Assembly (NCBI GenBank): GCA_036872755.1
Contig: JAVHNS010000004.1
Location: forward strand, 2,356,001-2,420,000
DNA from: Orbilia blumenaviensis
Taxonomy: Eukaryota > Ascomycota > Orbiliomycetes > Orbiliales > Orbiliaceae
Direction of reading: 5' to 3'
DNA length: 64,000 nucleotides
The notes under the pieces were generated by a model, which saw only the letters and a list, made by a program, of their open reading frames with translations, had not been told where the DNA came from and did not search any database. Position numbers and translations under genes: made by a program. Shown piece after piece: positions 1 through 10,826 of the stretch (its first letter is position 1; every line of letters starts with the position of its first letter).

Positions 1-128
1 CCCAAGCTCCTAATGGTGGAGATTTAGACTGGGTCGGAGTAGATGACAGTGACGACGATATGTCCCCACCTGAGGGTAGTATGCCGCCGGGAGGGTTTCC
101 GAGATCACAGAGCACAGGATATTACTGA
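1..128 (+). CDS. 3' end of a gene cut by the window edge
   Basis: An open frame enters from the left edge (third frame, first full codon at base 3) and stops at TGA 126-128. It gives about 41 residues rich in Asp, Gly, Pro and Ser, with an acidic stretch DLDWVGVDDSDDD followed by a Pro/Gly-rich end. The composition looks like a disordered C-terminus rather than random translation, which is the only evidence for coding. The body of the gene lies outside the window, so family and function cannot be named. It points the same way as the DPP IV gene that follows about 720 bases downstream. A chance open frame of this length is possible. Confidence 0.45.
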   Translation, partial: QAPNGGDLDWVGVDDSDDDMSPPEGSMPPGGFPRSQSTGYY

Positions 129-846
129 ATATTCGATAATTATATTACACAATCACATTTCTTTGCAATGTCACGAACATCAACAATTCCCCCGCATTGA
201 ACCGGCCATCCGGGCTGGGAATTGGGATCTTGTTCCGATGCCTATTGATGCCACGGACAAGCGGTCTTAACCATTTCCTAATCCATTGGTGATGCCCCAT
301 CTGACCATCTGAACCCCAGTGCTGTCTTATCAGTGATACATTACACCCCCCTTCGGGCTTCGGTATCCTATAAACGCCCAGGCCGCCAAGGCTGCTACCT
401 TCTACCCATGCTGGGAGATCTACAGACCATCTCCTGCTTAATCGAGTAGGTCACACTACGGGAGAACAACACATTTACCAGGTCGGCGTGAACTATCCAT
501 CCGCGTCTTCTCTACCAGCATCGATGTTCCTTGCAATGGCCCCAAACAGGGAATCTGGTCGTATGTCGTGCTTTGCTCGGGTCATCTTGGGAGCGCGAAT
601 GTCCAATGCTGCCTTCCGTTCACGCAGGTGCTTTGATTGATAGCTTTCCTGCATGCTATTTCGGTGTCGTATCTAGCTCAACCTGCAAAATACCTGTGGT
701 ATCATCAGGAATGCAAATGGCTGCATGTGGACCTTATAAAGAAGGGCGGATCGTCGTTGCATTTTCTTCTGGTATTCCAGCTTCCCCCAGCCGTTAATTC
801 GTCTGGGACCGATTTCTGGTAATTCCCAGCTCCTCAACCACACAAA
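129..846. other. Intergenic region upstream of DPP IV
   Basis: No gene is seen here. Short frames at 43-270, 531-797 and 637-822 lack coding character. A TATA-like TTATAAA lies at 734-740, about 105 bases before the DPP IV start, followed by a pyrimidine-rich stretch, so the last 150 bases are probably the core promoter and leader. Confidence 0.5.
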
Positions 847-3314
847 ATGAAGGTCTCTACCGTCGCCCTTGCTCTGTCATTATTCGGGGCATTTGCCCAG
901 GCGATTGAACCGCCTCGCAAGCCTTCTCAACCCCAAGGCGGCGGCTCCAAAATCCTGACCTACAATGAGACTGTTCTAAGGCCATCCTTTGGCGCCAGGT
1001 CCACATCCGTCAATTGGTTTGCTGGTGGTGATGACGGGACTGGGCTTCGTCTCTCTGATAGCGGTGATATTGTCCTCGAGAACTTCATCACTGGTAAGAG
1101 CGAAGTTTTTGTTCCTTCGAGTCGCATCCCCAGAGGATATGCGGAATATTGGATCCGCCCGGACTTGAAGAAGGTCTTATTCGCGGTCAATTACTCGAAG
1201 CAGTACAGGCACTCGTACTTCGCCGACTACCTTATCCTCGACGTTGCCACAGGCCAGACGACACCGATCATCCCAGACCAATCAGGAGACATTCAGTACG
1301 CTGAATTTGCGCCTACTGGCGATGCTATTGCTTTTGTTCGAGGAAACAACATTTTCTTGAACATCAATGGCGAGGTCACACAAATCACAAACGACGGTGG
1401 TCCAGATACCTTTAATGGTGTACCCGACTGGGTTTACGAGGAAGAAATTTTTGGTGACCGAAAGACTCTTTGGTGGTCCCCTGACGGTGAATATGTCGCC
1501 TATCTCCGTTTTGACGAGACGGGTGTCGAGACCTTCCGAGTTCCATACTATATGAACCAGCAAAAGGTTGCGCCTGCATACCCGCGAGAACTTGAACTCA
1601 GATATCCAAAAGTTGGAACTACAAACCCAACGGTCACATTTCACCTGTTAAAGGTCAGCTCTTTCCAGCAGACTGGCATCCCAATCGACGCTTTTGCAAA
1701 GGACGATACTGTCATTGGCGAGGTTGCCTGGGTGACCGACACGCACTCTAAAGTTATAGTTAGAGCTTTCAACCGAGTTCAGGATAAAGAAAAATTAGTT
1801 CTAGTTAACGTCGACAATGGAAAGACGAAGGTTGTTCGTCAGCGAGATGGGACGGACGGCTGGCTTGATAACAACGTTGCAATTACATATATCGGAACCG
1901 TTGATCGTCGACGCAGCCCACGAAATACGAAGAAGGAATATTATGTTGATTTATCAGACCATTCTGGCTGGAATCATATTTACTTATACCCAGTTGATGG
2001 TGGAAACACTATCACTCTCACTCGAGGCAAATGGGAGGTCACAGCTATCCTCAAAGTCGACACCAAGAGACAAGTTATTTACTTCCAATCGACCAAACAG
2101 CACAGTACTTCCCGTCATATCTATAGTGTCTCTTACAAAACTGATGAAGTAAAGGCTCTTGTGGATGACTCTGTCCCAGCAGCTTACACTGCCTCTTTCT
2201 CATCCGATGCTGGCTTCTACCTTCTTACATACCGTGGCCCCGATGTTCCATACCAGGAACTCTACGCTACGAATTCCAGCAAGCCGCTTCGGACTGTCAC
2301 CGATAACTTAGCTCTGTACAATAAACTTAAGGAGTACAAGCTCCCAAAGATCACTTACCTTGAACTCAAGCATCCAGAGGGGTTCACAATTAACGTTATG
2401 CAGCGTCTTCCTGCAAACTTTGACCCCTCTAAGAAATACCCAGTCCTTTTCATCCCCTACGGTGGTCCAGGTGCCCAGCAAGTCTCACAAGCATTCTCGT
2501 CCCTCAACTGGAATGCCTATATTGCCTCCGATCCAGAGTTAGAATTTATTACTTGGACTGTTGACGGCCGAGGAACTGGATATAAAGGCCGCAAGTTCCG
2601 CTCCGCGGTTGCATCTCACTTGGGACGCTATGAAACCCAAGACCAAATCTTTGCCGCTCGAGAACTGATCAAGATGCACTCGTTCGTCGATAAAGATAAG
2701 ATCGGCATGTGGGGATGGAGTTTTGGAGGATATCTTTCCGCAAAGGTTCTGGAGGCGGACAGTGGGCTGTTCAACTATGCGTTTATCATTGCCCCCGTGT
2801 CAGACTTCAGGTTCTATGATTCGATGTATACTGAGAGGTATATGAAGAGTAAGTCCACCATTCCTTCTCTTTTCATTTTATTTTCTCTTTCCTACTTTTG
2901 CCAGACAACATATGCTAACGCAAACCTGTAGCGTATCAACAAAACCCAGCTGGCTACAACGAAACTGCCGTCCGTAAAACCGATGGTTTCAAGAATATTA
3001 AGGGTAAATTCTCGATCTTGCACGGCACTGGTGACGATAACGTACACTACCAAAATGCAGCCGCGTTGGTTGACCTATTAGTTGGTCAGGGTGTTGGACC
3101 CGACCGCATGGACATGTTCGCATTCACTGATAGTGACCACGGAATTTCATATAATGGAGCCTACCAATGGTTGTATAAGTATCTAACTGGGAAGCTATTC
3201 GAGGAGAAAAAGAGAGTTATTGGGCAGCCAGAAATGAAGCATCAATGGAGCAAGAAGGATGTACCTGTCAGGAACACCTTGCCTGTTGAGAAGAAAAGCA
3301 CGGTTGAGGTTTGA
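847..3314 (+). CDS. DPP4: Secreted dipeptidyl peptidase IV (S9B serine peptidase)
   Basis: The product is predicted to release X-Pro and X-Ala dipeptides from peptide N-termini outside the cell. Exon 1 is 847-2848, the intron 2849-2931 (GTAAGT, branch TGCTAAC, AG) and exon 2 2932-3314, giving 794 residues, close to other fungal secreted DPP IV proteins (about 765-775). Residues 1-19 are a clear signal peptide (hydrophobic core, cut near AQA). The N-terminal half is the beta-propeller region. The C-terminal alpha/beta-hydrolase domain carries the nucleophile Ser625 in GWSFGG, Asp702 in HGTGDD and His737 in DSDHG, so the triad is complete. The DW-EEE motif of the propeller (DWVYEEE) that binds the substrate N-terminus is also present. 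Without splicing the frame runs into a stop just after exon 1 and loses Asp and His. No membrane segment follows the signal peptide, which separates it from vacuolar DPAP B types. Confidence 0.95.
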
Positions 3315-4033
3315 ATTGGTTAGCCTGTCAGGCAGTATAATGTACATATGATCGAAGATTGATACCCAAGAGGTGCAGATTAATGAAGCTTGTTTTGTAT
3401 ACTACCATGTACTAGCTGTTAAAGATTTGAGCAAAATATAGTTAATGACGAATAGCTTTCTATAAATGTTAGGATGTATCCAAAAAGCATATACATTTTG
3501 GATACCCATAGATCTAGTTCAATTTATCTGGTTGGACTACCTATTTTATCTGGTGCCCAAACCTTCCACACAATGTGTCTACTTGATCAAGTACCCAAGA
3601 ACTAAAATATCTAAGGATTGTTCTAAACTTGTTCTCCGAGGAACTGATACTGATATACTCACATATTATGTTGAAAATCCGGAATCGAAGCCGCAAACTG
3701 CCGTCAGAGCAAATATTACAAATTTTAAGTTGTAAACTAGGACGTAGGAAAACATTAAGAATTCTGTACGTACGTATATACACATTAGTCAAGCTCTAGA
3801 CGATATAGAGTGTGTTTTGATGCGCAGGTGAGTTCCTAGTTCAATTGATCTGAATAACCAAACCATGGTCATAGGTATAGGCTCTAAAATTAAACAGCGA
3901 TGATCTGATTGCGACACCATAGGTAACCAGCTGGACTAAACACCTTTCCCTCTATCTCTAAGTTTTCGGGAGAGGAATAGGAAAACTAGACGCGAAACCT
4001 AGAACAAAATAAGCCCTTTCTCAGTACTGATGT
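3315..4033. other. Intergenic region between convergent genes
   Basis: AT-rich DNA between the 3' ends of the DPP IV gene and the minus-strand gene ending at 4034. It should hold both 3' untranslated regions. Short frames at 3466-3735 (+) and 3541-3792 (-) overlap each other and have no recognisable features. I see no gene. Confidence 0.5.
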
Positions 4034-5179
4034 TTAGTCAATGTGACTGCTGAAGTTCGTTGTCCTCCGCCTCTTCCGGCCTCGCACACTTCTTGTTTGC
4101 CTTCCTGATGGGCCAATCCTGGAACCGCGCTGGATCTCAGAATTTTCAAATGGTGCTGGAGTCGCCGGGACCGTCGAGGCCATAGTAGGCTCGCTCTCGT
4201 TCCCGGGGATCTTTTCTGGGTCCTCCGCCACCCCTTTGTCTTCCATGGCTTCGTTTTGGCCCTTAACCGCCTTCTGTTGGTCCTCAGGTGCTTCCTCTCG
4301 ATCCTCCATAACCTCTTTCTCCTCATCTTCGCTGTCATCATCATCGCCCTTCCGGGGCCCAGAAACTCCTTGCTGGTTCTGTGCGGCTTTTGGTGATGTA
4401 TTCTCATCGCCGAGTTCCATAAGCACTGGAGAGCCTGTGTCAATCCCAATCATTGTTAGAATAATTCTCTCGTATTTAAAGTACAATCTTTCGAATTGGG
4501 TCATATAATCCTCCTGTAAGACCTTAATCTGGCATGATTTCTCAGTGCGAATACCGGCCCTCTTCATGAGATTCTCCATTGCCGTCGCAAGTGCATCGTC
4601 TTCGCTCATTGTCAGACTCCAAGGCTGGTATGGTGCATTAGTTCTACCCCCGAAGCCATTGTTGAATGTTCGAAGAAGTTGAGGGACAATCGCTGAGGCC
4701 CTGATATCAGGGTTTACCGTTGCTTCCGGGTCTGTAACTTCGTAACCATCATAGTTGAGTATCCCAACGATGTGCATAAAGTCTGAGCCGTGGAGCCACA
4801 CACAAAGCACCCTTTGTGGTAGATATGACCTAGCAAGCTGTATATGGCGGATGCTGAAATGCCATAGGTTATAGTACGACCGGCGCTTCTCCTCGGTATC
4901 TGGACCGTTTGGTCCACGGTGGCATACCGACTCTATATACCTGGAGCGAGGTAGTTTGTTGAACATATTGACAACGTATTCGAGTCTGATATCCACTGTA
5001 TCAGAAGGGAGGCTCTCGTATTGAGTTGTTGATTGATCATCCTGTACCCCTTGGGCGCTTGAGTCTTCTGAGGAAGTCATTTCTACATCAGCCGGCGTCA
5101 AACCCAGTTCTAGTAAATCCGGGTCATTGGCGCTGTATGTATATGAATGATCGGACCCTGGACTCCCCGTATCAGTCAT
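4034..5179 (-). CDS. Unrecognised protein, 381 residues, acidic/basic tail
   Basis: A single uninterrupted frame. The open frame extends upstream to 5329, but the only ATG is at 5177-5179 (protein starts MTDTGSPG), so that start is chosen. Residues 1 to about 65 are Ser/Asp/Thr-rich and likely disordered. The middle (about 70-260) has a mixed, globular-looking composition with aromatic-rich stretches such as YYNLWHFSIRHIQL. The last 100 residues are strongly charged (Glu/Asp/Lys-rich) and finish with GRKRRRTTNF, which looks like a nuclear localisation signal. I do not recognise a domain. The length, composition order and lack of stops argue for a real gene, perhaps lineage-restricted; a nuclear role is only an inference from the tail. 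It lies on the same strand as the Ofd1-like gene, about 485 bases downstream of that gene's stop. Confidence 0.7.
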   Translation of the reverse strand: MTDTGSPGSDHSYTYSANDPDLLELGLTPADVEMTSSEDSSAQGVQDDQSTTQYESLPSDTVDIRLEYVVNMFNKLPRSRYIESVCHRGPNGPDTEEKRRSYYNLWHFSIRHIQLARSYLPQRVLCVWLHGSDFMHIVGILNYDGYEVTDPEATVNPDIRASAIVPQLLRTFNNGFGGRTNAPYQPWSLTMSEDDALATAMENLMKRAGIRTEKSCQIKVLQEDYMTQFERLYFKYERIILTMIGIDTGSPVLMELGDENTSPKAAQNQQGVSGPRKGDDDDSEDEEKEVMEDREEAPEDQQKAVKGQNEAMEDKGVAEDPEKIPGNESEPTMASTVPATPAPFENSEIQRGSRIGPSGRQTRSVRGRKRRRTTNFSSHID

Positions 5180-5664
5180 ATTGTAGTATTGGTATGTGGG
5201 CTTCGGCGAGTATGAAGTATGTAATAAGAGCTGAAGCCTAGAAGGATTGAATGGCTGTGTACCAAGACTAGGTACGAAGTAGGTAGGCACTCTAGGTAGA
5301 TGGTATTCAAACTTTTTTAAGTTGCTCAAATAATTCTATTTAAACCACTCTATGCCATATACCTATCTCGGGCGGTGTATGTAAGTAGGTAAATATAGAC
5401 GAATATCATGGAGGAAGCAGACTCGCTACCAACGCACTCGCCTTGTTGCATTTTCAACGATATTATACAGACAATTGCAGGACTGCTTTTTGGGGGGTAA
5501 TATGAGAGATAGACACTAGAAAATAAAAATCGCTGGACTTTTAAAAACTTCTATCAATACCGCACCTTTAGACAACCAGCGTCTAGGCCAAGATTTATTC
5601 AAACCTATTCATATACAGCCTTCAACCGGTTGAGGAAAGGTGGTGTATCCAAAGGAAAGAAGAC
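5180..5664. other. Intergenic region between two minus-strand genes
   Basis: No gene is seen. It contains the promoter side of the 4034-5179 gene and the 3' end of the Ofd1-like gene. It has several TAGGTA/TACCTA words (around 5282-5400) of the kind scattered through intergenic DNA in this window. Confidence 0.45.
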
Positions 5665-7841
5665 TTATTCAACCTGGTAAACTCCGCCAACGTCCCACCT
5701 GCTTCCTGTAGCTGCTCGGCTGACATACTTGGTAAATCTCATAATCCCGGTATCCCGATAGATGATGTTCATGGAGTTCCAGCTAGCTGGCAAGTGTAGC
5801 ATCAACCCGTCATCGCCGCTGGAGGCCGCTGTGCTAACAATGGCAGGGTCGTATGAATCATCCAACTCGTGAGAGGTCGAGGTACCTTTACTCTTCGGGT
5901 CATCAATGCGTGGGTGCTTTGTTTTCCCATCGCCGGTCGACATGTATACCTCATAGCCACCCCAGTTGTCGAGGATTTGCTCCTCACCATCCTCCATCTC
6001 TTCATCGTCTTCTCCATCTTCAGAATCATCACCCTCTCCTTCCTCATTATCCTCATCAGCCACAATGATTATCTCTTCTTCTTCTTCTTCTCCTTCTTCT
6101 TCATCGCCATCATCACCTTCCTCTTCTTCCCCCTCGTCGCCGTCGCCTTCTCCTTCTTCCATCGCATCTTCTGACTCAAGAGGAACGTCCCATCCACCCG
6201 TTGTTGGCGTGAGACCCAGCACAACCTCGAGTCTGGGAGTCTCATCTTCTTGGCCCAGACCAAGAGTGTAATCCAAACCAGGTCTAAATCTGCGTGCGAT
6301 GATATCTCGATTAATTGCAACCTTCCCGGTAATCTTAGCTAAGAGTTTCCTAAAAGCCAGCGATGGGAGAAGCACATGCGAGAGCTCCTCAAGAGGAGAG
6401 AAGTCTTCATCAGCCACCATGCTAAACTTCTCATGGTCGGGTTGCGTGTACAAGAATCTTTGCTTATAAGGCGGACCAGAGACTTTCCATGATGGCGTGT
6501 CTTCTGGAATGGCAGCACCGTCGTATTTCAACTCCGTTGCATCCAAATCTTCCACGTACGCCTTCAGTTTTTCTGAGAAACCAGCGTCCAAAATCTTGAG
6601 CAATTGAACGTTCTTCGTCTCCGAGAACCGTTCAGCAATGCTATCCAACGACCTACCCTCGAGATAGGTCGGATTAATGTACTTCTTCAGGAATTCCATA
6701 TCTTCTTTCGATAGGGTCTTGTCCTTGTCTTCTTTCGGGTAATCTGATCTTGAGGCTTTTGGTGAATCATGCACCTCCAAGTTCTTTTCTAGCAGCTTCA
6801 TGCTGCTCTTCTCCGCCAACTCTTGCTCCCTGCCCTCAATAAACCCATCCTCGCCCTTTACTGGAATGTGGAACCATCCGCTGACTGCCATTCTCGCTTT
6901 TCCGTCGACAAATACTTCTTCCACATCATGGAAGCTCTTTCCAGGCTGCACAACAAAGAAAGCAAGCTGATTTGATGCTGGCGAGATTTCCAAGCTCCAG
7001 TCCGGAGTTGGTATCAAGCTCTCCTTGCCTTCATCATCCTTCATAGGATTTGTTGGATAAAGTCTCAATCCACCACCCCATTCTGGTTGCCACGCATCAT
7101 CTGGATCTGTAAGATATAGGATATAACTAACGCAGCGGGTACCAATGACATCGTCGTGACAAAGAAGATGACATCCTTTGGTGTACACATTGATTGCCAT
7201 ATCCACTTTTGAACCGCTCAGCTTTCCACAATTGGTGATTTGCTCGATGTAGTCTCTGAAAACCGGGGAGTAAAGGGCATCGCGGAGTTGCGAGAGCGAT
7301 GGAAGGAGCTTGCGCTCGGCTTCTGTGAGGCCAGAGATATTGACCAAGTCGCCTGACTGGTATATTGTGTAAATGTCGGTGTGTTTTGGTGTGAAGTGAA
7401 TGTTTTCCATGATTTCCGCTCGAACAGAGCGAAGTAGAGGCCCGGAAATCAAATTATTGATTACGCAGTGCTGGTATCTATATCATAGAGGTTAGCATTA
7501 ATTGTGCGCCCTCAATTCTTGATCCAACTGAAAGAGCGATCAACTTACGGTCCAGATTTCTCGTGGAAATCTCGCAGGGAAACGACATTTTCATCTGAAA
7601 AAAGGTCCTTACGAAACGACTTCCTGATCATAGCATCATCTTGTCCTTGTATCATAGACTTTTTCTTTCCCTTCTTATCGACTTTCTGGGATGCCTTAGA
7701 CCCAGCGCCATTGGCCTTCTTGGTTCCATTGGCGCTCCCGTTTTGCGCCGATTTCGACCGTTTTGCTGAAGAACGTCCATTGGTTTCTGGGGTTTCATCT
7801 GCCACCCGTTTGGCAGACGATCGACTGCGTGTAGACGGCAT
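5665..7841 (-). CDS. ofd1: Ofd1/Tpa1-type 2-oxoglutarate/Fe(II) prolyl hydroxylase
   Basis: Exon 1 is 7841-7549, the intron 7548-7478 (GTAAGT, TGCTAAC, TAG) and exon 2 7477-5665; the protein has 701 residues. The family (yeast Tpa1, fission yeast Ofd1) hydroxylates a proline of ribosomal protein Rps23; in fission yeast Ofd1 also controls SREBP stability in response to oxygen. Residues 1-85 are Lys/Ser/Ala-rich with basic patches typical of nuclear import. The first double-stranded beta-helix domain starts near PYQHCVINNL (98 on) and holds iron ligands His205 and Asp207 (HDD), distal His281 (FHDV) and the 2-oxoglutarate-binding Arg293, so it should be active. A second, C-terminal helix-barrel domain follows, as in the family. 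It is interrupted by a long Glu/Asp tract (about 65 residues, plus-strand 5980-6180) that is unusually long. Exon 2 joins in frame at a proline codon split by the intron. Confidence 0.92.
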
Positions 7842-8781
7842 TTTAGAGCGTGGGTTTGGTGGTGGGAGTAAGTTTTTTCCTGCAAAGAAAATTTTCAGAT
7901 GCCAGTCGCAAGTCTTCTGGGGAATGGCCGGGAAAATGTTCTTTATCGATAAGCCACATGGCGCCACCCTGACCTGAGGCCCATCTGCCGACAACACGAA
8001 ATTCCGTGTAACACTAGCCACACCGCCCCAACAGGGCTTGGCCGAGTCCATGTGCATGCGCAATAACGTCTAAACTTAAACTAGTTCCTCCGGACAGTTA
8101 GCCGATATCTGAACGTCTTGAAAACTGCTCGTGTATTCAATATACCTTTATTATCTCACCCAGGTCAAAAGAAGCCGTAGATTACATAATTACGTAGTTG
8201 CAATACAGAATATCAATTTCGCTCACGACTCAAGAATTCGCAATATTTGGACATCATATCATTTCCCTGGATATACATATATATATATATATATCGGTAT
8301 GTCTAGGCTAATCTTAAGTGTTAACTTTTATTATATATAGGTATAATCATATTGCTACATGAGCAGGGTTTTCGAAGCCAATATACCTCAGCCTGTAGAT
8401 CGATTAAAAAAAGAATCGGTGTGCATAGCGCTCGCTCTATTGCTGCCTGGACTAGAACCGCTAGCAAAAGCCGTCGGGAAGCGAGACGGAAAACGCTGTA
8501 GCGCATTGCATTGTGTCCTCGTCCGCAATAGACCGAGGTTGCACTACATCCGTCAGCATTGTTGCAGCTGTGAATCATAATGTTCAAGGTAGTACATTTA
8601 GGAGCATTCTTTTTAGAGTTCCTTGTCACATTACGCTGATACGCTTTGTCTACAGACCATCATATCACGAAGTCACTTCTTTCGAACATTCGAACCGAAA
8701 GCCGCAAGCTCTTGCTACAGGCTTCAAAACCCAACGCAGACAACGCGAGTATTTTACCTCAGGCTTCAACCGAATATTAGA
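7842..8781. other. Divergent promoter region, ofd1 / threonine aldolase
   Basis: Shared upstream DNA of two diverging genes. It contains an (AT)9 run at 8277-8294. Frames at 8321-8902 on both strands overlap and lack coding features; the part just before 8782 is likely leader of the aldolase gene. No gene is seen. Confidence 0.5.
8277..8294. repeat. (AT)9 dinucleotide repeat
   Basis: An uninterrupted alternating AT run of 18 bases in the divergent promoter between the Ofd1-like gene and the threonine aldolase gene. Confidence 0.9.
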
Positions 8782-10107
8782 ATGGCGAGTACTTCGAGTG
8801 GTCAAGCGAATGATGTCAAATTCGAAGATATCGCAGAAGGCAAGGTTCAATCGCCCGCTGCATACGATTTCCGGAGTGAGTTTCTTCTACACTTTCGTTT
8901 GAGGAAGAAGAAAAAGCCTTTCAAAAGCAGATCTATACTAATTTAAGATCGATGAATCCGGTGTGCACAGGCGACACTGTAACTACCCCGACTGCATCTA
9001 TGCTTCAATCAATCCTGAATATCTCTGTTCATGGTGACGATGTCTTTTCCGAAGATACTACGACCAATAATTTGGAGTCATTTATCGTGTCATTGACCGG
9101 AAAACCAGCCGCCTGCTTCGTGATGTCAGGAACTATGGGCAATCAGGTTTCGATTCGATCCCACTTAACTCAGCCACCGCATTCAATTGTGATGGATTCT
9201 AGGTGCCATATCTTCAATTACGAGGCCAGTGGCGCAGCTGTCTTGTCACAAGCGCAAATGATAACTGTTAAGCCAGCGAACGACAAATACTTGACGCTTG
9301 AAGAGATTAAAGCGAGCATTGTCGATAGTGATGACATACATTACGCACCAACAAGACTTATCTGCCTCGAAAATACGATCAACGGAGTGATCATACCAAA
9401 AGAAGAGATAAAAAGAATCTCAGAATTTGCAAAGGAGAAGGATATAAAACTACATCTCGATGGTGCAAGACTTTGGAATGTGGTCGCAGCCGGCGGGGGA
9501 GATCTCAAAGAAATCGTCAGCTACTTTGACTCCGTGAGTTTGTGTTTTTCGAAGGGGCTTGGTGCGCCAATGGGGAGTATTGTTGTTGGAGAAAAGGACT
9601 TCATCAGGAGGGTACGCCATTTTAGGAAGATGGTAGGTGGTGCAACCAGGCAAATTGGTATCGCTACTGCCCCAGCCAGGACGGCAGTCGAGGAAGTATT
9701 CCTTGGGGGAAAGTTGGCGAGAACACACGAACTAGCAAAGAGACTGGAGAGTTCATGGATAGACTTGGGTGGGACATTAAAATTCCCCTGTCATACCAAC
9801 ATGGTTTGGCTAGACCTTGAATCTGTTGGTATTAACGAAGGCGATATTCCAATTGAGGCTAAGAAAGCAGGACTGAAATGGGATTATGAAAGGATTGTGG
9901 TCCACCATCGTAAGTAAGACCCTTGAGCATAAAGCAATTGTACCACTTGCTAATATATATCAAGAAATATGTGATGATGCTATCAAGAAGCTAGAAGGCG
10001 TTTTAGAGAGGTTGGTTGAAAATGCAAGATCAAGAGGTGGCGTACAATCATTTGATGTGCCTAAGATGGCTCGTTACTCGAGAAGAGTAGACCAGGACCT
10101 TGCTTAA
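8782..10107 (+). CDS. GLY1: Low-specificity L-threonine aldolase
   Basis: A pyridoxal-phosphate enzyme that splits L-threonine (and allo-threonine) to glycine and acetaldehyde, a main glycine source in fungi. Exons are 8782-8875, 8971-9909 and 9965-10107; introns 8876-8970 (GTGAGT) and 9910-9964 (GTAAGT, branch TGCTAAT). The protein has 391 residues, the usual length. Visible motifs are DFRSDTVTTPT at the N-terminus (exon junction inside the Ser codon), the cofactor-contact HLDGAR loop, and Lys226 in SLCFSKGLGAP, the expected Schiff-base lysine. The joined third exon restores the family motif VVHHQICDDA, which supports the short 55-base second intron. The start ATG at 8782 (MASTSSGQ) is the first in frame; an upstream extension has no similarity. 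It is likely cytosolic, with no targeting sequence. Confidence 0.94.
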
Positions 10108-10413
10108 GCACCAGCTTAGACAAAGATAGTTGTCCAAAGCTGTTTAATATTCGCTAGTCTAGAGATAACGCCGTATGTAATATACAATGCACTCGCCGGT
10201 TTAAAAGGCAAGAAAGAGGTCCTCCATATACACAAGTCCCCGGACCTCGGTTAGAAAAATGGAAACCTGATAGGATGATTGTACTGTTTATATCGCCAGC
10301 AAGATTGCGACAATACATAGCACGAGAGAAATGGGAAGCGTCCTGCGGAAATGCTCAGATAGATATTTCATCGCAAGTCTTTCCCCGCCAAGTGGCTCCA
10401 AACCCTCCAATAT
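10108..10413. other. Short region between convergent 3' ends
   Basis: Only 3' untranslated DNA of the threonine aldolase and complex I subunit genes is expected here. I see no frame or repeat worth listing. Confidence 0.5.
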
Positions 10414-10826
10414 CTATTCTGGCTTCTTCGGCATAAGTACCGTTTGTTCGAACTTGAAGCCCTTGATCTTTGTGTGGGGCATTAACTCGAGGTATCGTTC
10501 TATATAAGGCCACGGACGAGTTAGCAACCGATTCCCATGACCATAATCCATACGATATTGTGACAATTAGGCTCCAGAAACCACCAAACCTAATCCATAC
10601 CTCGCAAAAGCCCGCACTTCTCTAAATGATTGTTTCCATTCCTCCGATAGCACTTCGACAGTTCTTCTTGGACCAGTCTAGACATCATGAGCTTCACCCA
10701 CTGTTCACGGATAATGGCGTCCTGCGCGTCTCTGAGGGCCTTGTTATCGTCATAATCGACCCCTTCGAAGGTGGGTTTAACGGATGGCTTCTTTGCCAAG
10801 AAGGCAGCGGATTCTGGGGTCGACAT
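10414..10826 (-). CDS. Mitochondrial complex I 12 kDa subunit (NDUFB10-like)
   Basis: A small accessory subunit of NADH:ubiquinone oxidoreductase, on the membrane arm in the mitochondrion. Exon 1 is 10826-10601, the intron 10600-10500 (GTATGG, branch TTGCTAAC, TAG) and exon 2 10499-10414, giving 103 residues. The start MSTPESAAFLAKKP matches the known start of the Neurospora 12.3 kDa subunit and relatives. The family core is present: FEGVDYDDNKALRDAQDAI, REQWV, and a two-cysteine segment around CYRRNGNNHLEKCG. Splicing joins CGLLR to ERYLELMPHTKIKGF, which also fits the family; reading through the intron would stop after three residues. The two Cys (in SKCYRR and LEKCG) fit the intermembrane-space disulfide style of this subunit; that point is an inference. 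Confidence 0.9.

Noticed and set aside
5180..5329. N-terminal extension of the 4034-5179 protein
   Set aside because: The extension begins at TTG and has no ATG; the first ATG at 5179 gives a typical fungal N-terminus.
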